Shown piece by piece: positions 13,501 through 25,498 of a DNA stretch of 64,000 nt. Each line of letters starts with the position of its first letter. Positions within the stretch are counted from its first letter, which is position 1. Where the stretch lies: NCBI GenBank assembly GCA_964023205.1, contig OZ026847.1:13523182-13587181 (forward strand). The letters are read 5' to 3'. The notes below the pieces were generated by a model. That model was not told where the DNA came from, ran no database searches, and was given only the letters and a program-made list of their open reading frames with translations. This stretch comes from Lutraria lutraria. Its lineage: Eukaryota; Mollusca; Bivalvia; Venerida; Mactridae. The position numbers were made by a program, and so were the translations under genes.

Positions 13501-16500
13501 CATTTATTTTCGTTGGGCTCAATGTTCGTGGTTTTTACTAAAATGGCTATTTTGTGGGGACATAGATTCGTGGATTTTGATTTTGGAAAAGAAATGCATT
13601 ATCTCTGCATTCAAATTCGTGTGGATTTGATTTCGTGGATGAGCCAACTCACGAAATCCACGAAATTAAATCCCCAACGAAAATTAATGATTCCACAGTA
13701 TTGTATAGTAGTTAGTGTATCATCCTCTCATATATTAGGTAAAGGAGTAAATTTATAATTAATTTGTTGTTTAACGACCAATTCGACAACTTTGCGTGCT
13801 CATTTCAGGGCCGCACAAAATAGAGGGGAGATAAGATATAGGGGGAATCGGACAGTTGCATCCCTACAATTCTTCGAATAATCTTCCAAGTAATTAAAAA
13901 AGACTTGTACATGGTTCATATAGTTCTAAAATATATGCCAGAAACTCTAAACATCAAGATCAGTAATAATAGAAAAAAAGAAAATCTGTAAACAGTATGA
14001 AATAGTCACTTATATCAAAATCAAGCTGGTTGAATATGTATATACACCACTCTTAAACATTCAACAAATAGAATGTAAAAAAGACCCTACAGATTATTAG
14101 TATATAAAAAATTATTCGTATTATTTCAGGTTGTCCATAACAATAAAAAGGTAAACAAGGTGCATTTTGCAGTAAAGAGCCATATTAACCATTACATTTT
14201 TGTCACAAATTCTTATTTAACAGATAAATAAACATACAAGTATAAAGAGCTAAACCATTAAAACCTCAGTACGTAAGTTTGCTAAGTATGTGTTAAAGAA
14301 ATAAGACTTGAGAATGGTCTCACACCTTAACAGGTGACTTCTAAATCAGGTTTGATTGCATACTGCAATATTATCATATTAAGTATATTACCACTAACAG
14401 CAGATTTTCAGTTTAATACTTGTGTGTTTAGCATGTGCTATTTGATTTGAAACTAGGAATAGCATCTTTAACTTCAGAAGTTGATGAAAAGTTAAGTGGA
14501 ACTTAAAAGTAGTTACACATTGCGTTATTAATTAAAGTAAAATTTAGTTCTTGTTTTTTTTATGTGAAGACACACACAAAATTCCAGTTGAATGGTTCAG
14601 TCTTGCCGACTCAAATTACATGGGCTTATGGATAAAGTTGAAAAGTTTTGTCATCCCCAATGGATAGAAGCATGAGTACCCGCCCTTGTATTGTCTTGTA
14701 AGTTCCTGTAAATAATGAGGAAAATGCTTTATACAGTACAACCTCTCCAGAGTGACGCTATAATTTTTTTTATTACTTTTGTCTTTTTAAAGTAAATATT
14801 ATATCACGTGCTCAGCAGTATTCTATATAGACAAATCCATCACGCAATTATTACACTTATTACAAACATACATACGGGTATTAAATAGGTTTAGAATGAA
14901 AATGAGATTGTACACCGATCTCAATTTGAATATCATCGGTATATAGCCTGATGATAGATGAGAAATAATCATCTGGGTTTTGTGTCATTATCCTATAAGA
15001 GAAATATAAATAAAACTTTGAAGTACAATACAATAAAATAGGTTACTAAAGGATGACCGCATTTTGAAAGAAAAGCTAGATAAGACTTAACCTTTCAATT
15101 ATCCATGTTAAGTTGTGTAATAATAACATTTTAAGTTTTATAACAAATTATTCTCACAATTATTGTTAATTAATACTACTAAGTATAGTGTAAAAAATTA
15201 TACAATGATACTAGCAACTATTTCATAGAAAGCAGACTTATTTGAAATTTACTGATACAACAGTAAAATACAGTTACTGTATAGTAAATTCATTTGAATC
15301 TGACACGTTTCTACATATTATCCCTATGTTACAGTATACATAATAACAATGAAAATTATAACTTCATTGTATCCTTTTCTTCACTGTCTTAAGAGTTAAC
15401 AACAGCTGCGTCTTATAATATTTGAAAGAATGATTTTACTCGCTATGTAACAGACTATATTCGCAGTGTAATTGTCCTTCGTGAACCATTTACAGTACAA
15501 CCTGTCCAGTACAACTTCTTGAGCAACAACTTCCCTGCAACAACAGCATGATCTTCTTACCGCACAATTTAACTATAGATTTAACCTCTCTAGAGCAACA
15601 AGCTCTCAACAACAACATGCTGTTGCTTCTGCCAAAGTGTGTTGCTTTTGAGAGGTTGCACTAATATAATATTTTCATAGATTAAAAAACAATTAAATCG
15701 AAACTAAAAATAACTTCCAAGAAATAACTAGTACCGCTGCCAAAAAGCTGTCGTATTTATCACATCTATGGTCTGAAATACATTCCAATAAATCACAACA
15801 TAATCTAACGAAATATCTAACAGGAGAACAAACCTTCCATATTGTATTGTGTCATTAATTATAAATTAATCAGATAGTATCCTGTATGGTGATAATTACA
15901 TGGATTCTACATTTTTACGGTGAAGGTCAGTAACTCTGTACACAGATTAATTTTAATTAGACTTTAATGGCACATGTGCTTGGCATAATGACTTCACCAA
16001 AGATAAAAATGATTATTAATTAGTACAGACAACAACTTATTCAAATTTTTACGTTCTATATTATGCCACTAATGATAACAGTTTCAAATGGTTATCTTTT
16101 TTAATTACGATGCGTTTGGGTTTAGATGCTGATCGAGTTTTTGGGGTTTAGAAAGGAACTATCCAATGCAGTATACCCACATTGATAGAATACATTTATC
16201 CAGCATGGCCTATATACTAGGGGAGCATCGATATAGCATAACCCGTGTTGCGATAGAGTCGATCCATATTGCGATACGTATTGCCACACAATGAAGGAAC
16301 GAAAGACACAATAAAACTAAAGTCACTGTCAACTCAAGTGTTAACCCATTACCACATAGAGATACGAGTATAAATGTATAAAGTGATTCATTCATAAATT
16401 GTAACCTGCAGTAAATGGCTTATCAGTACCGACAATGAATCGGTCTTTGGTGAGACAGCATTCATTTACTTCAATGGATTTACACCATGTGCTCAATTAT

Positions 16501-17914
16501 GAAAGAAAATATATACCGGTATATCGTTTCACCAGTATTATATGCCACAAGTTTGGCGCACGATATCTTTACTGGTTTCTATTTTTTTTATAATCATAAT
16601 TATTAATGTAACAAACACATTTATAGGCAGCATTTATTGTAATCTTGCAAGTACTACATGTAGGATGGTACATCGCTTGGTAATTTGCTATATGATACGT
16701 ATCGCGCTTCTGACCGGCCAATTTAAGTCTGTATCGCGATATACATAGTCCTTGTGTATGTGCTTTAGAACTTCAAAACTCTTTAGTGATTTAATTCTGA
16801 AAAGCAATAGTTTTCAAGCCACAAACACTGACAAGTATATTTTAACAATGAAATATACAAAAGAGATTAATGGTGTTACTTTTATTGAAATGTTTTTTTT
16901 TCTCAGGTTTAATATATGGACGTAAAATAAATTTGTACGGATTACTAAAAGTATCGCTGACTAGATGATACGATTCATGTATCGCTCAAGGAACGTACCG
17001 CAATATACCGACATATTGACACGGCCCTTTATATCACTATCTGTAGCAGTGGTAAAACAAACGAAATTTAGAACTACATTTTATCTTTCATTTTTAAAAA
17101 CTTATTAAGTTTTTAAACTGACGTAAATTAAGGTTTCAATGTACGATACTCTCGTACATAAGATAGATTGTGCAACGACTGCTTTACTTATCAATGTTAA
17201 GTTCACTTTTTTCAAACACTGAAAATTGTTTGACCTATTGTTTATAACTGCCTCGTTTAAGACTTTATTATCTCTAAAAGTACTATGTTTGGAATAGAAC
17301 TGACATTATCGTGACTATGGTACAGTTCTATTCTTGTAGATAAGGATTCATAAGACATAGGAATATTGAACAAAGGTGAGGTTACATTGTTAGATATTTG
17401 TAACAATATTGTTTTTAAAGGAAGACGAATTGTAAGTAAGTCTTATTAGTAATAAAATCGACCAATAAATGTTACTTACTTCTGTGACTATTAAAGACAT
17501 ATTAAATCATTTGAATTCTTAATAATCCAACTTCAAAAAGGATTGTGTGGTAAAATATTCATAGGAAAGTGAAAAGATCTGTATGGTTGACATATTGTAG
17601 AGAAATGTACCAATGATTCAATCACATCTGTTTGTACCATTTAAAGTCAATAACGATCGGTCACGCTGCTTTATACATTGTATATTCATCTCTTTTTTAT
17701 TTTATTTTTTTTGGGGAGGGGGGTTTGGGGGTAAACCAATTTATTTGCTCCGTCATATAACCATTGTGGATGGAAACACATTCATAAAATTTTTTTTTTC
17801 AATGTGTAAGAACGTTAGGTATACTAAAAAATAAAATTAACAGCACATAACTTACAAAAACAACAACGACAACGCAAAGACTGCAAAACACTTACCCGTG
17901 CTTAAGACTTGCAT
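7599..17914 (-). CDS. Secreted SH3-like/mucin/double C-type lectin protein (gene A), ten-exon model
   Basis: Joined exons, 5' to 3': 17914–17896, 13201–13092, 12378–12271, 11950–11878, 11315–10770, 10400–10125, 9725–9576, 8998–8723, 8261–8112 and 7627–7599. All have GT–AG borders and consistent phases, giving 578 aa. Residues 1–26 form a hydrophobic signal peptide. Residues 27–103 form a Cys-containing domain with the pattern of a bacterial-type SH3 (VELPV, IGYMYEF, GW, GYV). Residues 104–285 are Thr/Ser-rich and mucin-like. Residues 286–427 and 428–569 are C-type lectin domains with WIGLHD motifs. The EPN/QPD position reads VPD and the WND position reads WKD, so sugar specificity is uncertain. 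The tail ends GPPLIG, matching gene B (GPIIG). The 19-nt first exon is the weakest part and rests on phase fit and a strong donor. The 29-nt last exon rests on similarity to gene B. A secreted glycan- or microbe-binding role is inferred. Confidence 0.8.
8112..8998 (-). CDS. Gene A second C-type lectin domain, two exons
   Basis: Exons 8998–8723 (276 nt) and 8261–8112 (150 nt) encode CTLD2 of the minus-strand lectin gene. Both have the same lengths and phases as the CTLD1 exons at 10400–10125 and 9725–9576. Flanking intron sequence is also shared, for example aaacacgtttgaac upstream of both acceptors. The second half contains VPDRQVTW and WKDAPC. Reading through the final donor adds only GKY before a TAG at 8101–8103, so an unspliced short C-terminus is possible. 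Confidence 0.85.
9576..10400 (-). CDS. Gene A first C-type lectin domain, two exons
   Basis: Exons 10400–10125 and 9725–9576 encode CTLD1. The expected cysteines are present, with the typical WTKAEAHC and HTVWIGLHDR stretches, then YTNWVPD and QWKDSPC in the second exon. The intron splits the domain after WTSG, the same place as in CTLD2 and in both CTLDs of the plus-strand paralogue. Confidence 0.88.
10770..11315 (-). CDS. Gene A mucin-like Thr/Ser/Pro exon
   Basis: One 546-nt, phase 1 to phase 1 exon encodes about 182 residues dominated by Thr with Ser, Pro and Val, expected to be heavily O-glycosylated. The strongest repetition is TTSTTTPT-like, at 10790–11070. It lies between the SH3-like region and the lectin domains, so it probably acts as a rigid extended spacer. 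The plus-strand paralogue has a shorter exon of different repeat type at the same place. Confidence 0.85.
12483..12645 (+). repeat. tRNA-derived SINE fragment (family 1)
   Basis: A box-B-like gagttcaattccc at 12523–12535 is followed by the body motif attgtccagctagctttcgg. That motif is shared with copies at 53.5 kb and 61.4 kb. The head is degenerate. Confidence 0.5.
13490..13701. mobile_element. MITE copy 1 (TTTCGTGG family)
   Basis: A ~212-bp element has imperfect terminal inverted repeats: TACTGTACTTTCATTTATTT at the left, and the inverse of TACTGTGGAATCATTAATTT at the right. The interior is rich in TTTCGTGGATT in both orientations. Matching copies lie at 54528–54745 and 63486–63696. It sits in the long first intron proposed for gene A. 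The 81-codon ORF here is a frame through the element. Confidence 0.85.
13702..17895. other. Long first intron of gene A, no other gene seen
   Basis: This is AT-rich DNA with no convincing coding exon on either strand. It contains a possible small MITE at 15494–15662, a related fragment at about 14733–14755, and several GTATCGCGATAC-type motifs between 16210 and 17010 that look like debris of another element. If the tentative first exon at 17896–17914 is wrong, part of this is intergenic DNA. Confidence 0.5.
15494..15662. mobile_element. Possible short MITE
   Basis: Imperfect ends AGTACAACCTGTC and, inverted, AGTGCAACCTCTC bound ~170 bp. A related fragment (AGTACAACCTCTCCAG) occurs at about 14735. 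No target-site duplication was established. Confidence 0.35.
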
Positions 17915-18382
17915 TTTTAATAACCCCTCAAAATAAAATTAAGTTTTCTTTCTTAAATCTGATTTTCTTGCAAATTCGTCGATGGTACCATTTCAAATAA
18001 AATGTAAATATTTCTTTTTTTAAATAAACGGTTAGCATCGAATACAAAAAGACGTTTAAATAACATCTTTATCATGTTCATGTTCGGGGGTAAAGGTTAG
18101 TGTCTAAAATGACATAAAATTAGAAACGCTAAGGGAAGCGAGCGTTAGCGAGCGACTGGTGTTTGTCCTATTTTTCCTACCGTCCTATTAATAAAAGTAG
18201 GTCAGACACTATCTGCTGAAGAGCCCAGACAGTCGTCTTTATGTAATTAATCGGTACGAAATTCAAATAATCTCGGCAGCTTATTGGATGGAAACATCAA
18301 ATTGAATTCATCAAACTGTTATTCATTTAACGTCATTAATTTTTCAGCTTTGCAAATTCTCCATTACAGTAGACGAAACATA
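17915..18382. promoter_or_regulatory. Putative bidirectional promoter between the lectin genes
   Basis: This 468-bp interval separates the proposed start codons of the minus-strand gene A and plus-strand gene B. It contains a GC-richer patch with repeated GCGAGCG/GCGTTAGCGAGCG at 18133–18156 in otherwise AT-rich DNA. No clear TATA box or initiator was assigned. An acceptor-like cattacag at 18361–18369 would allow a 5'-UTR intron in gene B, which would move its promoter upstream. The call depends on the tentative gene A first exon. Confidence 0.4.
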
Positions 18383-21300
18383 ATGAGTTGGTTGTCATTG
18401 GTAACTGCGTGCTTACTTCTTGGCATTGTTCGAAGCGACTATTCATGCCTCTGTAGTTACAATGAAGAAATCGATGTATTCGATAAGGTGAGTTCATTTC
18501 TGCCACTAATATCAAATGAGATCCAATCCCGAAGAAATAATTAAAGTATAATATACTGATTTAACAGTGCAATAAAATGCTGAACATCTACCATTTGACA
18601 AAACGAGACACTTATTAATTCTTTTCTCCTGAGTGGCAAGTCATTAGTTACTCATTACTAGTACATGTACAGGTGTCTCCGTTGGGTGTCAATGGACAAG
18701 AACAATACATTGAAGGCCTTAGTCTAACTCTAAAACCACGGCTTCCCCTCTTTTGAAAGTATGATGACAGCAAGTTGTTAAATGGTATTTTCCATAGTCC
18801 GTTTATGCTCATCTATTTTGAACATAACTGACAAAGAAGGGATGTTAGTTTTAATTCGAAACACATGCCTCTTCATCTATCAACAGCCGGACGCAACAAG
18901 CAATGTTCTAGGACAGATGTACGAATTTGATTGTAAACCAGATGCTAAAATGGCTGCACCACAATCTTGGGGAGCAGTAATGTTTCAACATCAGGTAAGA
19001 TATTAAATATTGAAACAGGGACTTGACACATTCATCATCATAGAGCTATGGCGGGAGGGGAATTAAAGGAAACATACAATTGTACAATTCTTACAGGATA
19101 AGAATCTGTATTTTCAATCTTCGTAATAGTTCCGTTTGTTGAATTTCAGTATTAAAGTAAAACGAATAAAGCAAGTTTGAAAATGTATGCCAAAAACATT
19201 GTTTCCATCACTTGTCCTGAAGAAACTCTTAATATACAAGTAGGTCAACCATGTCAACAAGACATATTGGAGAGTTTTGGCTCTAAGTAGTCATAAAAAG
19301 TGTACAGTTCTACAGCAACACCTTCAATAGTATTCCAGACAAAGAAATAATATCAAGTGAAAAGCAATGCTAATGATGTTAACTAAAATGTAATCGGTAC
19401 GGCAAATATGACATAGAGATGAATAGATTAACATGTGTGGATAGATGAAAACCGTATATATTGACAGAACAAAGTGACACAAGAAGGACACGAAGTGTCT
19501 CATACCAAGCCAAGGGTGTACCAATATAGACTCGCGTATATATACAGCGTACCATTTGGCTAACATCTCCATTTAAGATCTTCAGTTATTTCATGAACAC
19601 ATCATATTCCTGTTTTAGTTAGGTTACCTCCAAATGAACTCTGACATCAATAACCAGTCTTGCCAAGGGGCCATACCAGACGAGGATAAGTGTAAGTTCT
19701 ATATTTTTAACAAGAGACATTGGAATCTTTATAAAGTTGAGCAAAGTACATGTAAGCTAAATGTTATTCATTCCTGATTCTGACGTCGAAAGTGTATCAA
19801 AGCCGTTCGGTTCCACGGAGACAAATCTAGACTTTACGGTCTAATTTTGTTTGTATTTTCATTGTAAGAAAAGACCAAGGGTCAAACCCAATGTTAATTA
19901 TCATTATGTTAGGTGTAAAAAGTCGTTGATTTTGTGTCGCCATATCACATTTGAATCATTTTATTGTTATAATTATTTTGCAAAGAAGCATGTATCATGT
20001 AGTTGAATAAGTTGTATAGAGAAGTTTATAATAACAATGAATCAGGTATAAATAAAGTTTAGATGGAAAAGAAATTTCGGTGCTGATTTGAAGGAGCACA
20101 AAACAATTGCATATAACATTTCAATATTTAAGGCAAGAATTCATGCTGCTTCTTGCAAATCTCATATACTGTGTTGATGATAACAAATGCTATATGATAT
20201 CACATTAACAGTGAATTCCATTATGTCCGGAACGACCACGGTTGCTATGACAACTACAACTACAGTAATCGATTCGACAGTGGCAGCAACTACACCTACT
20301 GCAGCCCCAATGATGACAACAACGATGCCTCCACAAACCCCAGCACCAACAACACAAGGAATGACAACAATGATGCCAACTCAGACAACAACGATGTCAC
20401 CGCAAACACCTGCACCAACAACACAAGTAATGACAACAATGATGCCAACTCAAACAACAACAACAATGCAGCCACAAACACAATCACCAACAACAGCAAT
20501 GCCTGGAACAGGAACATCCTTCGTTACCGGTATACATGTGCTTAGTATAAGACTTGTCCGTTATAGAAACAGTTGCTTTATTAAAATGTATATTTACGAA
20601 TCGTACTGCTATTACACGGTTCTTTTTATGACAACCAAATACAACATGTACAACAAAGAAAGTATTAAATTTGATATGTGCACATTAAATTGGAGCAAAC
20701 CTACATACAGATTTCTAAATAGAACGTTTGGTTCGCTTCTAGCATACAAGCCACATGCCCTTATAATTATCAAACATAATCATAAACATTGTGGCATTTT
20801 AAAGAGAAAGCTTGATATAAACATGCAGAAATTGATACGTGGAAAATATACCATTAGACTTAATACAGCGACCACATAATTATATGTATTCGCAGCACTT
20901 TTCAATAATTTCTTGAGATCAAGGTTGATAAGGTAACGTTTTCCTATGTGTCCCTTTAAATTGCAGATATATGTATAACATATATATTACGTAGATCAAA
21001 GGTGTAAGTTTTTTGTGTGTCATAACACCTTGGTCCGCGCACAGTCTTGACCTCAACCCATGCAGCATCCTCTTTTTGAGGATATTTGAAGTCAAAAGTC
21101 TATAGCCCTTAAGCCACAGAACAAAACAATCATGTCGAAGTATTAAAGTAGTGTAAATTTCATTGTGTGTGTGGTGAAGTGTAAGACTAAGTGAAGAAGA
21201 TGAAAGGTCGTTACCTCAAAAACGCCATAAATAACTAAAACGACGACAAGGATGAAAAATGTACTCCTGTTTTCAAATATGTATTAAAGTGCAATTTTTA

Positions 21301-24300
21301 TCCACATACATGTATGTATATATATATTATGTATACATCTGCAATTTGAAGGGACATTAAACATGTAGGAAAGTGTTACTTTTCTTTCCGGACATCCTGT
21401 AAGGCCACCATATATTAAAACCATACATCATCGATGTTTCGTTTCATTTCTATACAATTTCTTTTAGGACGTATTGACTTATGCCCCACAAGAATCCAAC
21501 AATTAGCGTCAAAAAGTGGCGTCGTTCTAGGACAGTTCGGTGATAATTGTTACGAAGTTGTACAAAATGGTATATCCTGGTCACACGCCGAATCAAACTG
21601 TAAACTGTCGGGAGGACATCTAGCACATATCGCAAACGAAGCTGAGCAAAGATTCATTCATGGTTTCTTGGTACAAGAGCACAGTCATACTGTTTGGTTG
21701 GGCCTTCATGATCGTAAATCCGAAGAACACTTCGAATGGACGTCAGGTATCAGTACAAATTTAAGAATACAAAAAGCGCAAAAAGCAGTATTTAGCAATA
21801 TCATTAGATTGATGTATCTAAAAGTTAATGATCGCCGTCAAATATACTTGACCTTTTCATATTACTTCTGAAACCCATAGTTGGTCACTATTTTTGTTTC
21901 AATATGAACAAATCAATGTCTTACGATTTAATAATTTTGATCATTTAGCGTCAACTCTTTATCGGGTCCTACCTGCAACACTTATTGTACCATATCTGCA
22001 ATTATCAACTCCACAATTAAATCACAAGTGATTATCAACACATCCCATTACAATAGATTATAAAATATGCAGTTAGTATTGACTTTATACACAACATTGA
22101 CGGACAAATTTTCAAACAAAATTTCGGTTACCAAAACCATTTTCAATTTATTTACTAAAGTTTTTTTCTCCTTGAATAGCATTATTTTATCGGGCTGACA
22201 ATATTTTTTTTAACAACGCCATCTTTGTTATGTGATATTCATATACTACTAAGTGTACACAAACGTCATACATGCCAATATATATATTGACTCTAGATAA
22301 GATTAATAGATAAGTATTATTATCAACATTTTATATCTTTATTAATACATTTGTATCAACATTATAATTGATATCAATATAATCATTATTATTATAGGAA
22401 ATACATTGAATTACACAAACTGGGCTCCAGGACGAAAAGACTTAAACAATCATCGTTTTGAAGATTGTGTCTTTATGAAAGTTGATGGTACTTGGGATGA
22501 TATTCAATGTGGTGGTGACAGTCCACTTGCTGAGGTGATACAGGGCCATCGCCATGCATACATCTGTCAGTTTGGTACGAAATGCTATGGTTTGGTAATC
22601 TAAATCATAATCTTGAACAATAACATTTTAAGAAACTCAATCATATTTCCGTGCTGTTTCTTCATATTTATGGACTAGATGTAAATATGATTTTTTCTGT
22701 ATGAAAACATTCTTTCCGACAATTCCGCTTTTGTAATGCAAAAAAATAAAACCAACAAACATCTGGAAAATAAAGAATAGAGTTTTCATGAAGCATATAC
22801 AAAATACATGTATAACATAGTAACATACCTTGTTCTATTGTCCGTTTTCAGCTACAACAATTGCCGCACCCCTTGATGGTGAGTATTCAAAGAAATATTA
22901 CAATAATTAGAACACACGGATACAGCAAATTTAACTCGTTAACACTTGTACAAAGGATAAAACTAGTACAGTGGGGAGTAATCGATTGTATTCTGAGGCT
23001 TTAGTACCGTTGGAAATACGCACAAACATTCTTTCAGAAAATTCTCGAAGACTACACTAGACTGGAACATATGGTTCAGGTTCCAGAAGTGTTAGGGAGT
23101 AATTAAGTGGGCATATGGAAACATCTAAAACTACGGCTGATCAATACAAACATAAATTATTTTAGCTGAATCGAGGTTCCGCTATTTTTTCGTAGTTATG
23201 GTATTCCCCACCTGATAATTTCCTATGGTACATTCCTAAACAAACAACATATCAGCACAAAAGCAGTCCTGACGAAACGTTTAGTGTGTGTCATATGGTT
23301 ATAGATATTTGAAACAAAATCTCGGTTCTATGTTTCTTATATAGATCTACATGGCTGTTATATATTGTTCTTTCTACAGGAGATGTATCTAAATGCTCAG
23401 CTTATCTTCAACACCAATCGGTGAATGATGGAGGTATCCTTGCCCAACATGAAAACAGTTGTTACGAATTGGTCTACCACAGAGCATCTTGGTACACAGC
23501 TGAAAGTACGTGTAAAAGACGTAATGGACATTTGGCTACCATTAGTAACGCAGAAGAGCAAAGCTTTGTTATGGATTTCATGAGTCGTCACTCAGCTAAC
23601 CACGCTGTTTGGATTGGTCTGAATGACAAAAACTCTGAAGGGACATTCCATTGGACCTCAGGTAATGTTATGAAAGAGTTTATTCGTCGCACAAATCTTT
23701 GGGTGGCTGTTTGACTTCAACAATTGTTTATTTTTAGAATATCTGTAGTTAGTAAAGATCTCATTACTGAAACTGATTATCGATATTTTAACAGATAACT
23801 TAAGGTTTTACAATGCCGATCTTCACCATTGGAAACCATGGCTGTATTAAACCTCTTTTTGAATATTAATTATTTTGGCATTATTTCTTCATTATTGCCA
23901 TCAGTTCACATGACATTCTTTTCATTATTTGGGTCAAAGAGATCCGTTAATTATGTTTTACCTACGTACATTTTTTTACGTTATACATTATCTATTTAAT
24001 AAATTAATGAATTTCAGGCGATCCTGCACAATACGTAAATTGGGTGCCAAAGCATCAGGACAATTACCACTACCATACCCGCGAAGATTGTGTCCTTTTT
24101 GTTCCATACCAGAACGGACAATGGGACGATGTTGTTTGTGGTTCCTCAGGATTTTTCGGAAACTCAGGGGAGATCCATCCATACTTGTGCAGATTCGGTA
24201 CATCAGAAACTTACTTTATGTTGTCGTAAAAAATTATGCCAAATAAATCATTGTTCACCTCTTCAAGAAAAACAACTTGGCAAACAGTTTAGTTCGATAT

Positions 24301-24606
24301 AAATGGTATCAGTCTAAAACAAATATAGGAAAAGTTATTTACAGCAGTGCTCAACAATATAGAGAGCAAAGAACTGTATAAATTACTTTTTCGAATAAAT
24401 CATGTTGATAAATCAAAAGCATGATTATCTTGAGAGGAAGGTCATGCTTCATCATGCATGTACTATTTTTGTTGAGCTTTGGGATGTGACGCTCGACATT
24501 AAGCTGCATTGATATTTTTGACTTGTCAACATATTATTATAAAGTTTCATCATATATTTCTATTTCAGACTTACATGCAGCGCCAGTTGGTCCAATTATT
24601 GGATAG
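18383..24606 (+). CDS. Secreted SH3-like/mucin/double C-type lectin protein (gene B), ten-exon model
   Basis: Joined exons: 18383–18487, 18887–18994, 19619–19691, 20212–20529, 21468–21746, 22398–22574, 22852–22878, 23380–23661, 24018–24197 and 24569–24606. All have GT–AG borders and continuous phase, giving 528 aa. Residues 1–18 (MSWLSLVTACLLLGIVRS) are a signal peptide. Residues 19–95 match gene A's Cys-containing SH3-like domain (VFDKPD, VLGQMYEF, LGYL). Residues 96–201 are Thr/Pro/Met-rich and mucin-like. Residues 202–353 are CTLD1 (HTVWLGLHDR; NWAPG; TWDD). Residues 354–362 come from a 27-nt linker exon. Residues 363–516 are CTLD2 (AVWIGLNDK; NWVPK; QWDD). The tail ends GPIIG. The EPN/QPD motif is absent from both domains. 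The exon map parallels gene A, so the pair is an inverted duplication. Binding of glycans or microbes is an inference. Confidence 0.88.
20212..20529 (+). CDS. Gene B mucin-like exon with ~24-aa repeats
   Basis: This 318-nt exon encodes about 106 residues with 2–3 copies of a ~24-residue unit reading roughly PQTPAPTTQ–MTTMMPTQTTTM. It is rich in Thr, Pro, Gln and Met and almost free of Ser, unlike gene A's Thr/Ser spacer at the same position. The ORF continues past the donor at 20530, but the downstream part (20530–20879) has ordinary intron composition and is not counted. Confidence 0.85.
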
Positions 24607-24780
24607 AAATAATCTCCATATTTCGCGAATATGATATTCCTGCTTTTTCTGAAGATTTAAATAAATTAACGCATTATACCAACCACAACCTCTTTCTTTT
24701 ATTTACCTGATGTGAAGCAAGCATCGCATAAGAAGCTGAAAATAAGCCCAAGACCAGTGTATCTCTATCTTAGCCCTGGC
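24607..24780 (+). other. Gene B 3' UTR
   Basis: An AATAAA-like signal (aaataaattaacg, near 24658) lies about 55 bp beyond the stop codon and is a plausible polyadenylation signal. No coding sequence is visible. Confidence 0.4.
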
Positions 24781-24786
24781 CTTGAC

Positions 24787-25135
24787 GTTGTATCCCAGCT
24801 GACAATCTATATGGGTCCCATACGGGCTGCCTATATGAGACCCAGATAGAAAGAACAACAGGGGCCTTTATGGAACATATATGGGCTGCCAATATGCATT
24901 CAATATGGGACCCATATGGATTCTTACTGGGCTACCTCATATACATGCCCCTGGGCTGCCTATATGATCCCTAGATAGGATGTGGATGGGTCCCAACCGA
25001 GCTGTCCCATATACACTTAATATATGGGACCCATATGGGTCCTACATGGGCAGTCCTGGAACTCAATATGGGCCCAATATGTGCAGCCCTGGTACTCAGA
25101 AGGGGTCCAGCATGGACAGCCCAGGTATGACTTCT
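24787..25135. repeat. Degenerate minisatellite of CATATGGGTCCC units
   Basis: The block repeats variants of atatgggacccatatgggtc and gggctgcctatatg in an irregular, partly palindromic order. Open frames on both strands (GPYMGSPG-like strings) arise from the repeat and are not taken as genes. Confidence 0.75.
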
Positions 25136-25498
25136 TGGCATATATCCTCTGTCTTGGCTGGACACATTTGCGTTTATTTCACATCGGTTTGAAAATGGCC
25201 GGCCACCTTGACAATTACTAGTCAGTTACATACATGCAACTCTTGATACACCATTTCTTGTCTTGAATTCATATCTGATCTGATTAGCTATTTTCAGACT
25301 TTCTAACCACAATGTTTTAATCTAATGCTTTTCATGAGAACAATTTCGATCATACAACCAACATATTCTAAAGATGAAAGAATATGTCAACCAAAATCCT
25401 GAATAGTCTACATGTACATTTCTGATTCATTTACCGTAGTTTTCCCAACTACTTACGTTTTATATTAGCACATTTACTATGGTGGCTGATTTCTGCCA
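25136..25498. other. No feature seen
   Basis: AT-rich sequence between the two repeat blocks, with no ORF, splice-bounded exon or repeat that I can support. Confidence 0.5.

Noticed and set aside
16200..17040. Possible transposon with GTATCGCGATAC motifs
   Set aside because: The motifs recur, but I could not define ends, inverted repeats or an ORF. Mentioned only as debris.
20296..20517. 73-codon minus-strand Leu-rich ORF
   Set aside because: Antisense shadow of gene B's Thr-rich repeat exon.
20530..20879. Continuation of gene B's mucin ORF
   Set aside because: Composition changes abruptly at the GT donor (20530). The next exon in phase is the lectin domain at 21468, matching gene A's structure.
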